From Pseudomonas fluorescens (GTDB lineage Bacteria; Pseudomonadota; Gammaproteobacteria; Pseudomonadales; Pseudomonadaceae): a stretch of DNA of 64,000 nucleotides. Position numbers and translations under genes: made by a program. The stretch is taken from assembly GCF_902497895.1 (NCBI RefSeq), contig NZ_CABVHQ010000027.1:19479-83478 (forward strand), in the 5' to 3' direction. Shown here in pieces: positions 56,330 through 64,000 of this stretch (position 1 is the stretch's first letter; each line of letters starts with the position of its first letter). Below the pieces are notes generated by a model. It worked only from the letters and a program-made list of their open reading frames with translations, did not search any database and was not told the DNA's origin.

Positions 56330-56695
56330 TTACTTCAGCTCGACTTTAGCGCCTGCTTCTTCCAAGGCAGCCTTGGCTTTGTCAGCGGCATCTTTCGATA
56401 CGCCTTCCAGAACGATGCCAGGAGCGCCGTCAACTACAGCCTTGGCTTCTTTCAAGCCCAGACCGGTCAGTTCACGTACAGCCTTGATCACGTTAACTTT
56501 CTTCTCGCCAGTTTCGGTCAGCATGACGTTGAATTCAGTTTGTTCTTCAACAACGGCAGCAACGGCAGCTGGACCGGCGGAAGCAGCGGCAGCGGAAACG
56601 CCGAACTTCTCTTCCATGGCCTTGATCAGCTCAACGATTTCCAGAACGGATTTTTCGCCGATTGCTTCGATGATTTGGTCGTTAGTCAGAGACAT
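56330..56695 (-). CDS. rplL: 50S ribosomal protein L7/L12
   Basis: A 121-residue stalk protein that recruits translation factors. It has an N-terminal dimer helix region, an Ala-rich hinge (about 35-50), and the C-terminal factor-binding domain (VIKAVRELTGLGLKEAKAVV). It lies 80 bases after rplJ. Confidence 0.98.
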   Translation of the reverse strand: MSLTNDQIIEAIGEKSVLEIVELIKAMEEKFGVSAAAASAGPAAVAAVVEEQTEFNVMLTETGEKKVNVIKAVRELTGLGLKEAKAVVDGAPGIVLEGVSKDAADKAKAALEEAGAKVELK

Positions 56696-56775
56696 GACTA
56701 TAAATTCCTGTATTGGGGTGACGGCCTACGCGGCCATCGAAATAAACAATAAACGCTGAAAGGAGTCGCTCAGCC

Positions 56776-57276
56776 TCAGGCTGCGGCAGCTTCTTTCTGG
56801 TCGCGAAGAGCCGCCAGAGTACGAGCCAACTTGCTGGTAGCGCCTTGAATCACGCTCATCAGCTGAGAAATTGCTTCGTCACGGGTCGGCAGAGTTGCCA
56901 GTACGTCGATCTGGTTAGCCGCGAGGTAGTTACCCTCGAACGCAGCTGCCTTGATCTCGAACTTATCCTGACCTTTGGCAAATTCCTTGAACAAACGGGC
57001 AGCAGCGCCGGGGTGTTCGTTGGAGAATGCAATCAAGGTCGGGCCGGTGAACACGGTGTTGAGCACGTCATATTGAGTGCCAGCAACAGCGCGTTTTAGC
57101 AGGGTGTTACGTACAACACGTACGTAAACGCCAGCTTCACGAGCCTCTTTACGGAGTCCGGTCATAGCGCCTACTGTTACGCCACGGGCATCAGCCACGA
57201 CAGCGGACAGAGCAACTTGGGCAGCCTTGTTGACTTCAGCGACGATGGCCTTCTTGTCTTCAAGTTTAATTGCCAC
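56776..57276 (-). CDS. rplJ: 50S ribosomal protein L10
   Basis: A 166-residue L10, base of the L12 stalk. N-terminal MAIKLEDKKAIVAEVNKAAQ and an Ala-rich end DQKEAAAA. The L10-(L12) complex represses its own mRNA through the leader that lies just upstream in this window. Confidence 0.98.
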   Translation of the reverse strand: MAIKLEDKKAIVAEVNKAAQVALSAVVADARGVTVGAMTGLRKEAREAGVYVRVVRNTLLKRAVAGTQYDVLNTVFTGPTLIAFSNEHPGAAARLFKEFAKGQDKFEIKAAAFEGNYLAANQIDVLATLPTRDEAISQLMSVIQGATSKLARTLAALRDQKEAAAA

Positions 57277-57440
57277 GGGAAAAACTCCTGCTTGTTACCG
57301 TTTCATCCAACCGAAGCCGGATGTCGTTTTGGTGTCTGATTCGGTAAGGAACCGGGAGCACCATCTGCGTAGGCTTGAGGTTTAAGACTCGCGTCGCCTA
57401 CGGTCTTGGATAGCCCCCGCCAGGCAGGGACCCCAATCTT
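57277..57440 (-). promoter_or_regulatory. Probable L10 leader upstream of rplJ
   Basis: The 198-base gap between rplA and rplJ is placed and sized like the L10 leader RNA of other proteobacteria, which folds to bind L10-L12 and to shut translation of rplJL. GGAG precedes the ATG. I did not fold it in detail; assignment rests on location. Confidence 0.55.
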
Positions 57441-57444
57441 TCAA

Positions 57445-57466
57445 TTGGCGCAATCGCTTGCGCCAA
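57445..57466. terminator. Hairpin after rplA
   Basis: Perfect nine-base stem TTGGCGCAA/TTGCGCCAA with a TCGC loop just beyond the rplA stop. No T-run follows, so it is more likely an RNA-processing or stabilising hairpin than a full terminator. Confidence 0.5.
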
Positions 57467-57474
57467 CCTGTGTC

Positions 57475-58170
57475 TTATACGTCCAGCGAGCCTTGGTCGA
57501 TGACCAGACCTGGGCCCATAGTGGTGCTCAGGGTAACGCGCTTGACGTAGATACCTTTCGAAGAAGCTGGCTTGATACGCTTCAGATCAGCGATCAGGGC
57601 TTCAACGTTTTCCTTCAGCTTGACGGCGTCGAAACCGACCTTGCCAACGGAAGTGTGAATGATGCCGTTTTTGTCGGTGCGATAACGAACCTGACCAGCC
57701 TTGGCATTTTTAACCGCGGTAGCGACGTCCGGAGTCACGGTGCCGACTTTCGGGTTAGGCATCAGGCCACGTGGACCGAGGATCTGACCCAACTGACCGA
57801 CAACGCGCATTGCATCCGGGGATGCGATAACGACGTCATAGTTCAGGTCGCCGCCTTTCATTTCGGCAGCCAGGTCGTCCATGCCTACGCGATCAGCGCC
57901 GGCGGCCAGAGCTGCTTCAGCAGCTGGGCCCTGGGTGAACACAGCAACGCGAACGGTCTTGCCAGTGCCGTGTGGCAGCACAGTAGCGCTACGAACGACC
58001 TGGTCGGATTTACGCGGGTCAACACCCAGGTTTACAGCGATATCAACCGATTCGCTGAACTTGACAGTCGACAGCTCGGTCAGCAGTGCAGCGGCGTCTA
58101 CAAAGTTGTAGGCCTTGCCTGCTTCGATTTTGCCGGCGATAGCCTTTTGGCGCTTGGTCAGCTTAGCCAT
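57475..58170 (-). CDS. rplA: 50S ribosomal protein L1
   Basis: A 231-residue L1 that moves deacylated tRNA at the E site; in E. coli it also represses rplKA. Begins MAKLTKRQKAIAGKIEAGKA. Its ATG shares one base with the rplK stop (TAATG), so translation is coupled. Confidence 0.98.
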   Translation of the reverse strand: MAKLTKRQKAIAGKIEAGKAYNFVDAAALLTELSTVKFSESVDIAVNLGVDPRKSDQVVRSATVLPHGTGKTVRVAVFTQGPAAEAALAAGADRVGMDDLAAEMKGGDLNYDVVIASPDAMRVVGQLGQILGPRGLMPNPKVGTVTPDVATAVKNAKAGQVRYRTDKNGIIHTSVGKVGFDAVKLKENVEALIADLKRIKPASSKGIYVKRVTLSTTMGPGLVIDQGSLDV

Positions 58171-58601
58171 TACACACCCTCCACGTTAAGGCCCATGCTA
58201 CGAGCAGAACCGGCGATAGTACGCACGGCTGCATCCATATCAGCTGCAGTCAGATCCGCGTTTTTGGTTTTCGCGATTTCTTCCAGCTGAGCACGAGTCA
58301 CAGTGCCAACCTTAACGGTGTTCGGACGAGCGGAACCGCTAGTCAAACCAGCAGCCTTCTTCAGCAGAACCGAAGCCGGGGTGCTTTTCGTTTCGAAAGT
58401 GAAGCTACGGTCGCTGTAGACAGTGATGATCACTGGAGTCGGCAGACCTGGCTCAATACCCTGAGTACGGGCGTTGAAAGCCTTGCAGAATTCCATGATG
58501 TTCACGCCGTGCTGACCCAGAGCAGGACCAACAGGTGGGCTTGGGTTAGCCTGAGCGGCCTTCACTTGCAGCTTGATGTAAGCGGTAATCTTCTTGGCCA
58601 T
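58170..58601 (-). CDS. rplK: 50S ribosomal protein L11
   Basis: A 143-residue L11 of the GTPase-associated centre, needed for stringent RelA activation. It starts at the ATG at 58601 with MAKKITAYIKLQVKAAQANP and contains PSPPVGPALGQHGVNIMEFC. A terminator lies just upstream, so rplKAJL-rpoBC needs its own promoter in 58602-58674; I could not define one. Confidence 0.98.
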   Translation of the reverse strand: MAKKITAYIKLQVKAAQANPSPPVGPALGQHGVNIMEFCKAFNARTQGIEPGLPTPVIITVYSDRSFTFETKSTPASVLLKKAAGLTSGSARPNTVKVGTVTRAQLEEIAKTKNADLTAADMDAAVRTIAGSARSMGLNVEGV

Positions 58602-58674
58602 GAGGCACTCCAATTACGGGTTCGAACGCCTCGAAAGGCTCCCCGGTTACTTGCGCGTTTATCCCAGTGACGAC

Positions 58675-58702
58675 AAAACCCCACAGCCTTAGGCTGCGGG
58701 GT
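58675..58702. terminator. Terminator between nusG and rplK
   Basis: On the minus strand ACCCCGCAGCC pairs with GGCTGTGGGGT around TAA and is followed by TTT. It closes the secE-nusG unit 18 bases after the nusG stop. Confidence 0.88.
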
Positions 58703-58719
58703 ATGGGATGCTTGTTCAG

Positions 58720-59253
58720 TTATGCCTTTTCGACCTGACTGAACTCTAGCTCTACCGGAGTAGAGCGACCGAAAATAAGCACAGCCACTTGGATCCGGCT
58801 CTTTTCGTAGTTAACTTCTTCGACCGTGCCATTGAAATCGGCAAACGGACCGTCGGTGACACGTACCACTTCACCCGGCTCGAACAGCGTTTTCGGTTTC
58901 GGCTTGTCGCTACCGTCAGCAACGCGACGCAGAATTGCTTCCGCCTCTTTGTCGGTGATGGCCGCAGGCTTGTCAGCGGTACCGCCGATGAAGCCCATGA
59001 CGCGAGGAGTGTCCTTGACCAAGTGCCAAGTACCCTCATTCATATCCATCTGTACCAGCACATAACCTGGGAAGAACTTGCGTTCGCTTTTGCGCTTCTG
59101 GCCATTACGCATTTCAACCACTTCTTCAGTGGGAACCAGAATTTCGCCGAAGCCTTCTTCCATGCCAGCCAGCTTTACACGCTCCATCAACGAGCGCATG
59201 ACATGCTTCTCGTAACCCGAGTAAGCATGCACAACGTACCAACGCTTAGCCAC
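58720..59253 (-). CDS. nusG: Transcription termination/antitermination factor NusG
   Basis: A 177-residue factor with an N-terminal NGN domain (KRWYVVHAYSGYEKHV) that binds polymerase and a C-terminal KOW domain (GEVVRVTDGPFADFNGTVEE) that binds Rho or S10. It lies nine bases after secE. Confidence 0.98.
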   Translation of the reverse strand: MAKRWYVVHAYSGYEKHVMRSLMERVKLAGMEEGFGEILVPTEEVVEMRNGQKRKSERKFFPGYVLVQMDMNEGTWHLVKDTPRVMGFIGGTADKPAAITDKEAEAILRRVADGSDKPKPKTLFEPGEVVRVTDGPFADFNGTVEEVNYEKSRIQVAVLIFGRSTPVELEFSQVEKA

Positions 59254-59262
59254 GGGACACCC

Positions 59263-59631
59263 TTAGCCAACAATCAAGGAAACAAGCCAGCCGAGCAGGG
59301 AATCGAGCCCCCACAACAGCAACGCCATAACCAGGACAACAGCCACTACAATCAACGTGGTCTGCGTGGTTTCTTGGCGAGTTGGCCATACGACTTTACG
59401 GATTTCGGTGCGAGCTTCCTTAGCGAGTACAAAGAAAGACTTGCCCTTGGCAGTCTGCAGGCCTACAAAAGCAGCTACAGCCGCAATGACAAGCAAAGCG
59501 AGTACACGATACAGGATCGGCGAAGATGAGTAATACTGATTACCCACAACACCAACAACCACCAAAGCGACCACTACAAGCCACTTGAGTAGATCGAAGC
59601 GAGAACCTTGAGCTTCAGCCTTGGGAGTCAT
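59263..59631 (-). CDS. secE: Protein translocase subunit SecE
   Basis: A 122-residue SecE of the three-helix type. Two hydrophobic helices lie at about 15-60, and the conserved amphipathic region VWPTRQETTQTTLIVVAVVL precedes the third helix. It clamps SecY in the translocon. It follows tRNA-Trp by 45 bases, as in E. coli. Confidence 0.97.
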   Translation of the reverse strand: MTPKAEAQGSRFDLLKWLVVVALVVVGVVGNQYYSSSPILYRVLALLVIAAVAAFVGLQTAKGKSFFVLAKEARTEIRKVVWPTRQETTQTTLIVVAVVLVMALLLWGLDSLLGWLVSLIVG

Positions 59632-59676
59632 CTAAAAAAATCCTGTGAAAAGAAAGCCAGACACACCGAGTGAATC

Positions 59677-59752
59677 TGGCAGGTCAGGAGGGAATCGAAC
59701 CCCCAACCTACGGTTTTGGAGACCGTCGCTCTGCCAATTGAGCTACTGACCT
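59677..59752 (-). tRNA. trpT: tRNA-Trp (CCA anticodon)
   Basis: A 76-base tRNA. The acceptor AGGTCAG pairs with CTGACCT; the anticodon loop CTCCAAA reads CCA; the T-arm GGTTCGATTCC is normal; the 3' CCA is encoded. It lies between tufB and secE. Confidence 0.97.
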
Positions 59753-59765
59753 AAAAACAAAATCA

Positions 59766-59785
59766 GGCCGACCATTATGTCGGCC
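59766..59785 (-). terminator. Hairpin after tufB
   Basis: GGCCGAC/GTCGGCC with a six-base loop and a weak TGATTTT tail on the minus strand, between tufB and tRNA-Trp. It may act as a partial terminator or an RNA-processing point. Confidence 0.5.
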
Positions 59786-59806
59786 CGACAGAGATACTTC
59801 AACAAC

Positions 59807-61000
59807 TTACTCGATAACTTTTGCCACGACACCCGCACCGACGGTACGACCGCCCTCGCGAATGGCGAAACGCAGGCCATCTTCCATTGCGATGGTCTTG
59901 ATCAGGGTAACGGTCATCTGAACGTTATCACCTGGCATTACCATCTCAACGCCTTCTGGCAGCTCACAGTTACCAGTCACATCAGTCGTACGGAAGTAGA
60001 ACTGTGGACGGTAGCCCTTGAAGAACGGAGTATGACGCCCGCCTTCTTCCTTGCTCAGAACATAAACTTCAGCAACGAACTTGGTATGCGGCTTGACGCT
60101 ACCCGGCTTGACCAGTACCTGGCCGCGCTCGACATCGTCACGCTTGGTGCCGCGCAGCAACACACCGCAGTTTTCGCCTGCACGACCTTCGTCGAGCAGC
60201 TTGCGGAACATCTCGACACCCGTACAGGTGGTCTTGATGGTGTCACGCAGACCGACAATTTCGATCTCTTCCTGAATCTTTACAATGCCACGCTCGATAC
60301 GACCGGTTACCACAGTGCCACGACCGGAGATCGAGAACACATCTTCGATCGGCATCAGGAACGGCTTGTCGATAGCGCGAACCGGCTCTGGAATGTAGCT
60401 ATCCAGAGTCTCGACCAGCTTACGAACGGCACTGGTGCCCATTTCGTTATCGTCCTGGCCGTTCAGAGCCATCAGCGCGGAGCCGATGATGATCGGAGTG
60501 TCGTCACCCGGGAAATCGTAAGTGCTCAGCAGATCGCGCACTTCCATTTCAACCAGTTCGAGCAGCTCGGCATCATCAACCATGTCAGCCTTGTTCAGGA
60601 AGACAACGATGTACGGAACACCTACCTGACGCGACAACAGAATGTGCTCACGGGTTTGCGGCATCGGACCATCAGCGGCCGAGCAAACCAGAATCGCACC
60701 ATCCATCTGCGCAGCACCGGTGATCATGTTCTTCACATAGTCAGCGTGACCTGGGCAGTCGACGTGTGCGTAGTGACGCACGGCCGAATCGTATTCAACG
60801 TGAGCGGTGTTGATGGTAATGCCACGAGCTTTCTCTTCCGGGGCGCTATCGATTTTGTCGAAGTCAACCTTCGCACTACCGAAAACTTCGGAACAAACGC
60901 GAGTCAGAGCTGCAGTCAGGGTGGTTTTACCGTGGTCGACGTGACCAATGGTACCAACGTTAACGTGCGGCTTTTTACGTTCGAACTTTTCCTTAGCCAT
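59807..61000 (-). CDS. tufB: Elongation factor Tu, copy 2 (tRNA-linked)
   Basis: A second 397-residue EF-Tu in the classical tRNA-tufB-secE setting. The start is the ATG at 61000 (MAKEKFERKKPHVNVG); the frame runs another 43 codons through the tRNA-Thr region, which is not coding. All GTPase motifs are identical with tufA, but 24 residues differ overall, in small clusters (for example IQEEIEIV against VQDPLEIV, and PEPVRAID against PDPIRVID). Tandem gene conversion normally keeps tuf copies nearly identical. Confidence 0.98.
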   Translation of the reverse strand: MAKEKFERKKPHVNVGTIGHVDHGKTTLTAALTRVCSEVFGSAKVDFDKIDSAPEEKARGITINTAHVEYDSAVRHYAHVDCPGHADYVKNMITGAAQMDGAILVCSAADGPMPQTREHILLSRQVGVPYIVVFLNKADMVDDAELLELVEMEVRDLLSTYDFPGDDTPIIIGSALMALNGQDDNEMGTSAVRKLVETLDSYIPEPVRAIDKPFLMPIEDVFSISGRGTVVTGRIERGIVKIQEEIEIVGLRDTIKTTCTGVEMFRKLLDEGRAGENCGVLLRGTKRDDVERGQVLVKPGSVKPHTKFVAEVYVLSKEEGGRHTPFFKGYRPQFYFRTTDVTGNCELPEGVEMVMPGDNVQMTVTLIKTIAMEDGLRFAIREGGRTVGAGVVAKVIE

Positions 61001-61052
61001 CGAAATCACCCTCAGGAGAAGAATTAAGCAAGTCACACTACCCATTAAAACA

Positions 61053-61078
61053 AAGGCAGATATTTTCATATCTGCCTT
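61053..61078. terminator. Hairpin between tRNA-Thr and tufB
   Basis: Perfect 11-base stem AAGGCAGATAT/ATATCTGCCTT with a four-base loop, followed on the minus strand by TGTTTT. It lies inside the tRNA-tufB transcript; partial termination here would set the ratio of tRNA to tufB mRNA. Confidence 0.65.
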
Positions 61079-61084
61079 GTTATA

Positions 61085-61160
61085 TGGAGCTCTTGAGCGG
61101 ATTTGAACCGCTGACCTCACCCTTACCAAGGGTGTGCTCTACCAACTGAGCTACAAGAGC
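61085..61160 (-). tRNA. tRNA-Thr (GGT anticodon)
   Basis: A 76-base tRNA with acceptor GCTCTTG/CAAGAGC, anticodon GGT in the loop TTGGTAA, T-arm GGTTCAAATCC and encoded CCA. Its frame was read through by the over-long tufB frame. Confidence 0.97.
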
Positions 61161-61186
61161 GAAACACATTGCACAACCTGAAAACC

Positions 61187-61260
<74 letters not shown>

Positions 61261-61282
61261 GGAGCTTTCAGCTCGCGCTAAA

Positions 61283-61368
<86 letters not shown>

Positions 61369-61381
61369 TAAGCGAGGCAGC

Positions 61382-61409
61382 ATTCTATATCATGCTGCCC
61401 TTCTGTCAA
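61382..61409 (-). promoter_or_regulatory. Stable-RNA-type promoter of the tRNA-tufB operon
   Basis: Minus-strand TTGACA and TAGAAT are spaced by 16 bases; the start of tRNA-Tyr is only 14 bases beyond the -10. The GC-rich sequence between -10 and start (GCTGCCTCGC) is the discriminator expected of promoters under stringent control. Confidence 0.85.
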
Positions 61410-61510
61410 GCATTTTCTCATTAAAAACCTGAGGTTAGCTGCGTTGACCTCGCTTTGCACCGTTGACCGCTAAAGGTCTTCACTGCGAAGCGGGCGCCAT
61501 TCTATGCAAA

Positions 61511-61957
61511 CTATTCGACAGTTGCAATGCCTTCGCACGGCATTATTTTATGTTTTAACTCATTGAATTCTTTAGCAAGGTTTTGCAGCAGCAGATCATT
61601 GGCCAAATGCCGGCTTTCCGGCGCCACGCGCAACCAAAAACCGCTGTCGTCTGCGCGTGCCGGCTGCTGTGGCCGAGTCCTGATATCAAGCCCGCTCAAG
61701 CGCTGCTCAAGCTCCCGGACCTTCTCCTGACGAGCAAACCCTCCGACATACAGGCAATTGCTGTCCGCGCCGGCCGCCTTGGCCTTGTTAAGCTTTGCCA
61801 GAGCATCGTCCGACTCCGTCAGCAAGCGGATATCCTGCTGCGAACCGCGATACAGGGCCAGCGGCGTCACGTCCTTCGCTCGCAAGGGTGCTTCCTGTTG
61901 ATGCCAGACGTAATAGACCCCATTGAGAACCAGCAACAATAGAAACAACCAACGCAT
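61511..61957 (-). CDS. Small SPOR-domain-like membrane-anchored protein
   Basis: A 148-residue protein with a single N-terminal membrane helix (MRWLFLLLLVLNGVYYVW) and a periplasmic part. The segment LYVGGFARQEKVRELEQRL followed by GFWLRVAPE has the two-repeat pattern of a SPOR (peptidoglycan-binding) domain. I use the ATG at 61957, which has GAGG five bases upstream; a longer frame adds 20 residues from the coaX end. It follows coaX by only seven bases, so it belongs to the birA-coaX transcript. Role unknown; cell-envelope or division function is inferred from the domain. Confidence 0.8.
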   Translation of the reverse strand: MRWLFLLLLVLNGVYYVWHQQEAPLRAKDVTPLALYRGSQQDIRLLTESDDALAKLNKAKAAGADSNCLYVGGFARQEKVRELEQRLSGLDIRTRPQQPARADDSGFWLRVAPESRHLANDLLLQNLAKEFNELKHKIMPCEGIATVE

Positions 61958-61964
61958 AAGAACC

Positions 61965-62714
61965 TCAAGACAAAGGACACGCCATAGCCAAGCCGACAAA
62001 TACAAGATCCGGAACAACCCTGGCCCCAGGCACTACCTCGGACACCAGACCCGCATCACCACCCGTGAGAAACACCACAAAATCCTCACCCCAGTAGCTG
62101 CGCGCCAACTCCAGCTGAGTCAGGACAAACCCCCTGAGCATCAACGAGCATCCGCGCTCGACCGCCTCAACCGTTGTAACACCCGGAACCAGTTTTTCCA
62201 GGGCACGCTCGGCCGCCAGGTCGTCATAGCGGATTCGCCGCGTATGGGTGCGCAACTGATTGCGCATCAGCGGCATTCCCGGACAGATGAAGCCTCCCAG
62301 GTGCTCACCGTCGGCAGCAATGAAGTCCGCTGTCACCGCGGTTCCGAAATCGAGCACCAGGCAGGCTCCAGAGGCGAGGTGGAAGCCTCCGAGCATCGCG
62401 AGCCAGCGATCCAGTCCCAGCCTTTCGTAATCCTCGTAGCCATTACGAACCCCTGCCATCTCACGAGCCGGCAGCGCGCGCGCAATAGATACGCCAAACT
62501 CCTCGACCAACGAAGACACCAGCACAGCGGTTTCTTCGTTAGTCCGGACACTGACCAGCCTACAGTGCTTGAGAGCCAGGCCATCAAGCCCATGCAAGCT
62601 TTCCAGCAAGGCAAGATCCGAATCAACCACGCCCTCGGCAAACATACGAGCGGCACCAGCATGAAGCACGCGCCATTTGATGAAGCTGTTACCGCAGTCA
62701 AGCTCAAGAATCAT
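61965..62714 (-). CDS. coaX: Type III pantothenate kinase
   Basis: A 249-residue ASKHA-fold kinase that phosphorylates pantothenate, the first step of coenzyme A synthesis. Motifs are MILELDCGNSFIKWR (phosphate loop), LVLDFGTAVTADFIA and FICPGMPLMRNQL. It needs a monovalent cation and is not inhibited by CoA, unlike CoaA. Its start overlaps the birA end by 11 bases. Confidence 0.95.
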   Translation of the reverse strand: MILELDCGNSFIKWRVLHAGAARMFAEGVVDSDLALLESLHGLDGLALKHCRLVSVRTNEETAVLVSSLVEEFGVSIARALPAREMAGVRNGYEDYERLGLDRWLAMLGGFHLASGACLVLDFGTAVTADFIAADGEHLGGFICPGMPLMRNQLRTHTRRIRYDDLAAERALEKLVPGVTTVEAVERGCSLMLRGFVLTQLELARSYWGEDFVVFLTGGDAGLVSEVVPGARVVPDLVFVGLAMACPLS

Positions 62715-63663
62715 TACGCAACCTCAGACTGAGCTCACCACCACTGAAGACTTTTTCCACATCGCCTACCTTCAAGCGCAGTGCGCCTTGCCGATTGATA
62801 CCCATTACAACGCCATCAATCCGGTTAACTCCAGCAATCAAGGAAACCGCGCGTCCTTGCCACAGATGGTTCTGCTCCCATTCCGCCTGGATAGCCGCAA
62901 ATCCTGACTCCTGATGGCGAATCAAATAGGCCTGGAGCATGTCTCCCAAGTGAGCCACCAGCAGGTTGCGATCAAAGGCCTTGCCCGTCTCGAGCCGTAC
63001 TGACGTCCATTGCTGATCGACTTCTTCGGTCATCTGCATATTCACATTAATCCCGACACCCAGCACGACATGACAGACATCCGCCGGGTCCCCGACCAAT
63101 TCCAGCAAAATCCCGGCGATTTTCTTTTGACCGACCAGGACATCATTCGGCCACTTCAAACCCGCACCAGAGATCCCCAACTCTTGCAGGGTGCGCATTA
63201 CCGCCAACCCTACAACCAGGCTGAGCCCCTCCAGTTGGCGCATCCCACCCTCAATGCGCAGCACCAGGCTGTAATAGACATTTTCGGCAAACGGACTTAC
63301 CCACTTGCGACCACGTCGACCCCGGCCGGCAGTCTGCCGCTCGGCCAACACCAGGAACGGCGGGGCCATCCCGCGCTCTATGGAGCGCAAGGCTTGTGCA
63401 TTAGTGGAATCGATGGAATCAAAGACCAGAACAGGCCAGGCACAAGCGGCCGAATGCTCGCTGATTTCGGCAGCACTCAGCAACGTAAGTGGCGCGGCCA
63501 GCTGATAACCGCGGCCACGGACCTTATGAATGGACAAACCCAGCTCAATTTCCAGCTGCTGCAGTTGCTTCCACACAGCACTGCGACTGATGCCCAAAGC
63601 AGCACCGAGCGCCTGCCCGGAATGGAATCGGCCATCCTTCAGAAGCTTCAACAACGTCAGCAT
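62704..63663 (-). CDS. birA: Biotin-protein ligase and biotin operon repressor
   Basis: A 319-residue bifunctional protein. N-terminal winged helix-turn-helix (about 1-60, LGISRSAVWKQLQQLE) binds operator DNA. The central ligase domain has the biotinyl-AMP loop AGRGRRGRKWVSPF and the lysine-containing KWPNDVLVGQKKIAGIL. A small C-terminal SH3-like domain follows. It attaches biotin to acetyl-CoA carboxylase. First gene of birA-coaX-SPOR. Confidence 0.96.
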   Translation of the reverse strand: MLTLLKLLKDGRFHSGQALGAALGISRSAVWKQLQQLEIELGLSIHKVRGRGYQLAAPLTLLSAAEISEHSAACAWPVLVFDSIDSTNAQALRSIERGMAPPFLVLAERQTAGRGRRGRKWVSPFAENVYYSLVLRIEGGMRQLEGLSLVVGLAVMRTLQELGISGAGLKWPNDVLVGQKKIAGILLELVGDPADVCHVVLGVGINVNMQMTEEVDQQWTSVRLETGKAFDRNLLVAHLGDMLQAYLIRHQESGFAAIQAEWEQNHLWQGRAVSLIAGVNRIDGVVMGINRQGALRLKVGDVEKVFSGGELSLRLRNDS

Positions 63664-63707
63664 GCAAGTCTCGCCTCACAATAAGGCACGCATGATAGCG
63701 ATGACTC

Positions 63708-63762
63708 GAGCTGCAAGCTACAAGCCGCAAGAACTGAAGCAGTTGCAAGCAGCAAGCGAGGG
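63708..63762. repeat. Degenerate GCTGCAAGCTACAAGC repeat
   Basis: GAGCTGCAAGCTACAAGCCGCAAG and GCAGTTGCAAGCAGCAAGC are copies of a short Pseudomonas intergenic repeat, followed by worn REP-like pieces to about 63820. The 173 bases between birA and the rRNA terminator hold nothing else that I can see apart from the birA promoter. Confidence 0.45.
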
Positions 63763-63836
63763 ATGGCGATCTCGAAATCGCTATCGCGAGCAATCGAGCG
63801 TCGACCGGCTGCTCCTACAAATCGCGCGCAAAAACA

Positions 63837-63868
63837 AAACCCCTACCTGCATACGCAGATAGGGGTTT
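63837..63868 (-). terminator. Terminator of the rRNA operon
   Basis: AAACCCCTACCTGCATACGC pairs with the following CAGATAGGGGTTT (one or two mismatches); on the minus strand it ends in TTTTGTTTTTG. It lies 10 bases beyond the 5S rRNA. Confidence 0.88.
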
Positions 63869-63878
63869 CGGAATTTAA

Positions 63879-63994
63879 TCTTGACGATGACCTACTCTCA
63901 CATGGGGAAACCCCACACTACCATCGGCGATGCATCGTTTCACTGCTGAGTTCGGGATGGGATCAGGTGGTTCCAATGCTCTATGGTCGTCAAG
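63879..63994 (-). rRNA. rrf: 5S ribosomal RNA
   Basis: The sequence reads, on the minus strand, TTGACGACCATAGAGCATTG, later CCACCTGATCCCATCCCGAA and ending GTAGGTCATCGTCAAG, which matches the Pseudomonas 5S consensus of about 116 bases. It is the last gene of an rRNA operon whose 23S and 16S genes would lie beyond the right edge. Confidence 0.95.
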
Positions 63995-64000
63995 AAATTC

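Noticed and set aside
61001..61129. N-terminal extension of the second EF-Tu
   Set aside because: The extra codons run through a hairpin and the tRNA-Thr gene. The ATG at 61000 gives the conserved MAKEKF start.

Overview
The window is chromosomal DNA from a fluorescent pseudomonad, most likely the Pseudomonas fluorescens group. The evidence is the gene order glyA-soxBDAG-purU-fdhA, the order ssb-yajR-uvrA-ferritin-katA-rplQ, the ribosomal and RNA polymerase protein sequences, and the many short inverted repeats (REP/REPIN type) between genes. No replication origin, prophage, insertion sequence or CRISPR array was seen.

Layout. (1) 1-1406: an accessory island edge with an AT-rich unknown ORF and an orphan RHS-core protein whose variable C-terminus contains an F-box-like segment. 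This is the most unusual feature here. (2) 1480-10740, minus strand: a one-carbon module for sarcosine. Sarcosine oxidase (soxBDAG) makes glycine, H2O2 and 5,10-methylene-THF or formaldehyde. GlyA joins glycine and methylene-THF into serine. PurU returns formyl-THF to THF and formate, and FdhA oxidises formaldehyde. (3) 11067-20756: a TraX-like membrane protein, a threonine aldolase, a tightly overlapped DUF72-EEP-clsB-ybhN operon, two alpha/beta hydrolases and a DUF3182 protein. (4) 20825-21717: a RES/Xre-type toxin-antitoxin pair. (5) 21998-29169: ssb-yajR, divergent uvrA, a non-haem ferritin and catalase katA.

(6) 29396-59631, minus strand: the transcription-translation super-cluster. Read in the direction of transcription it runs secE-nusG, rplKAJL-rpoBC, rpsLG-fusA-tufA, the S10 operon, the spc operon and the alpha operon, ending at rplQ. 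Good sigma70-like promoters are visible before the str, S10 and alpha operons and before the tRNA-tufB operon. Terminators lie after tufA, rplQ and nusG, and an attenuator-like hairpin lies between rplL and rpoB. (7) 59677-63994, minus strand: tRNA-Tyr, tRNA-Gly, tRNA-Thr, a second EF-Tu gene that differs from tufA at 24 residues, and tRNA-Trp. These are preceded by birA-coaX and a small SPOR-like protein. The 5S rRNA end of a ribosomal RNA operon closes the window.

Most of the sequence is ordinary, highly conserved housekeeping DNA. The points that merit a second look are the RHS/F-box protein, the divergence of the two tuf genes, the structured rpsN-rpsH gap, the repeat-rich intergenic regions, and several candidate operators.
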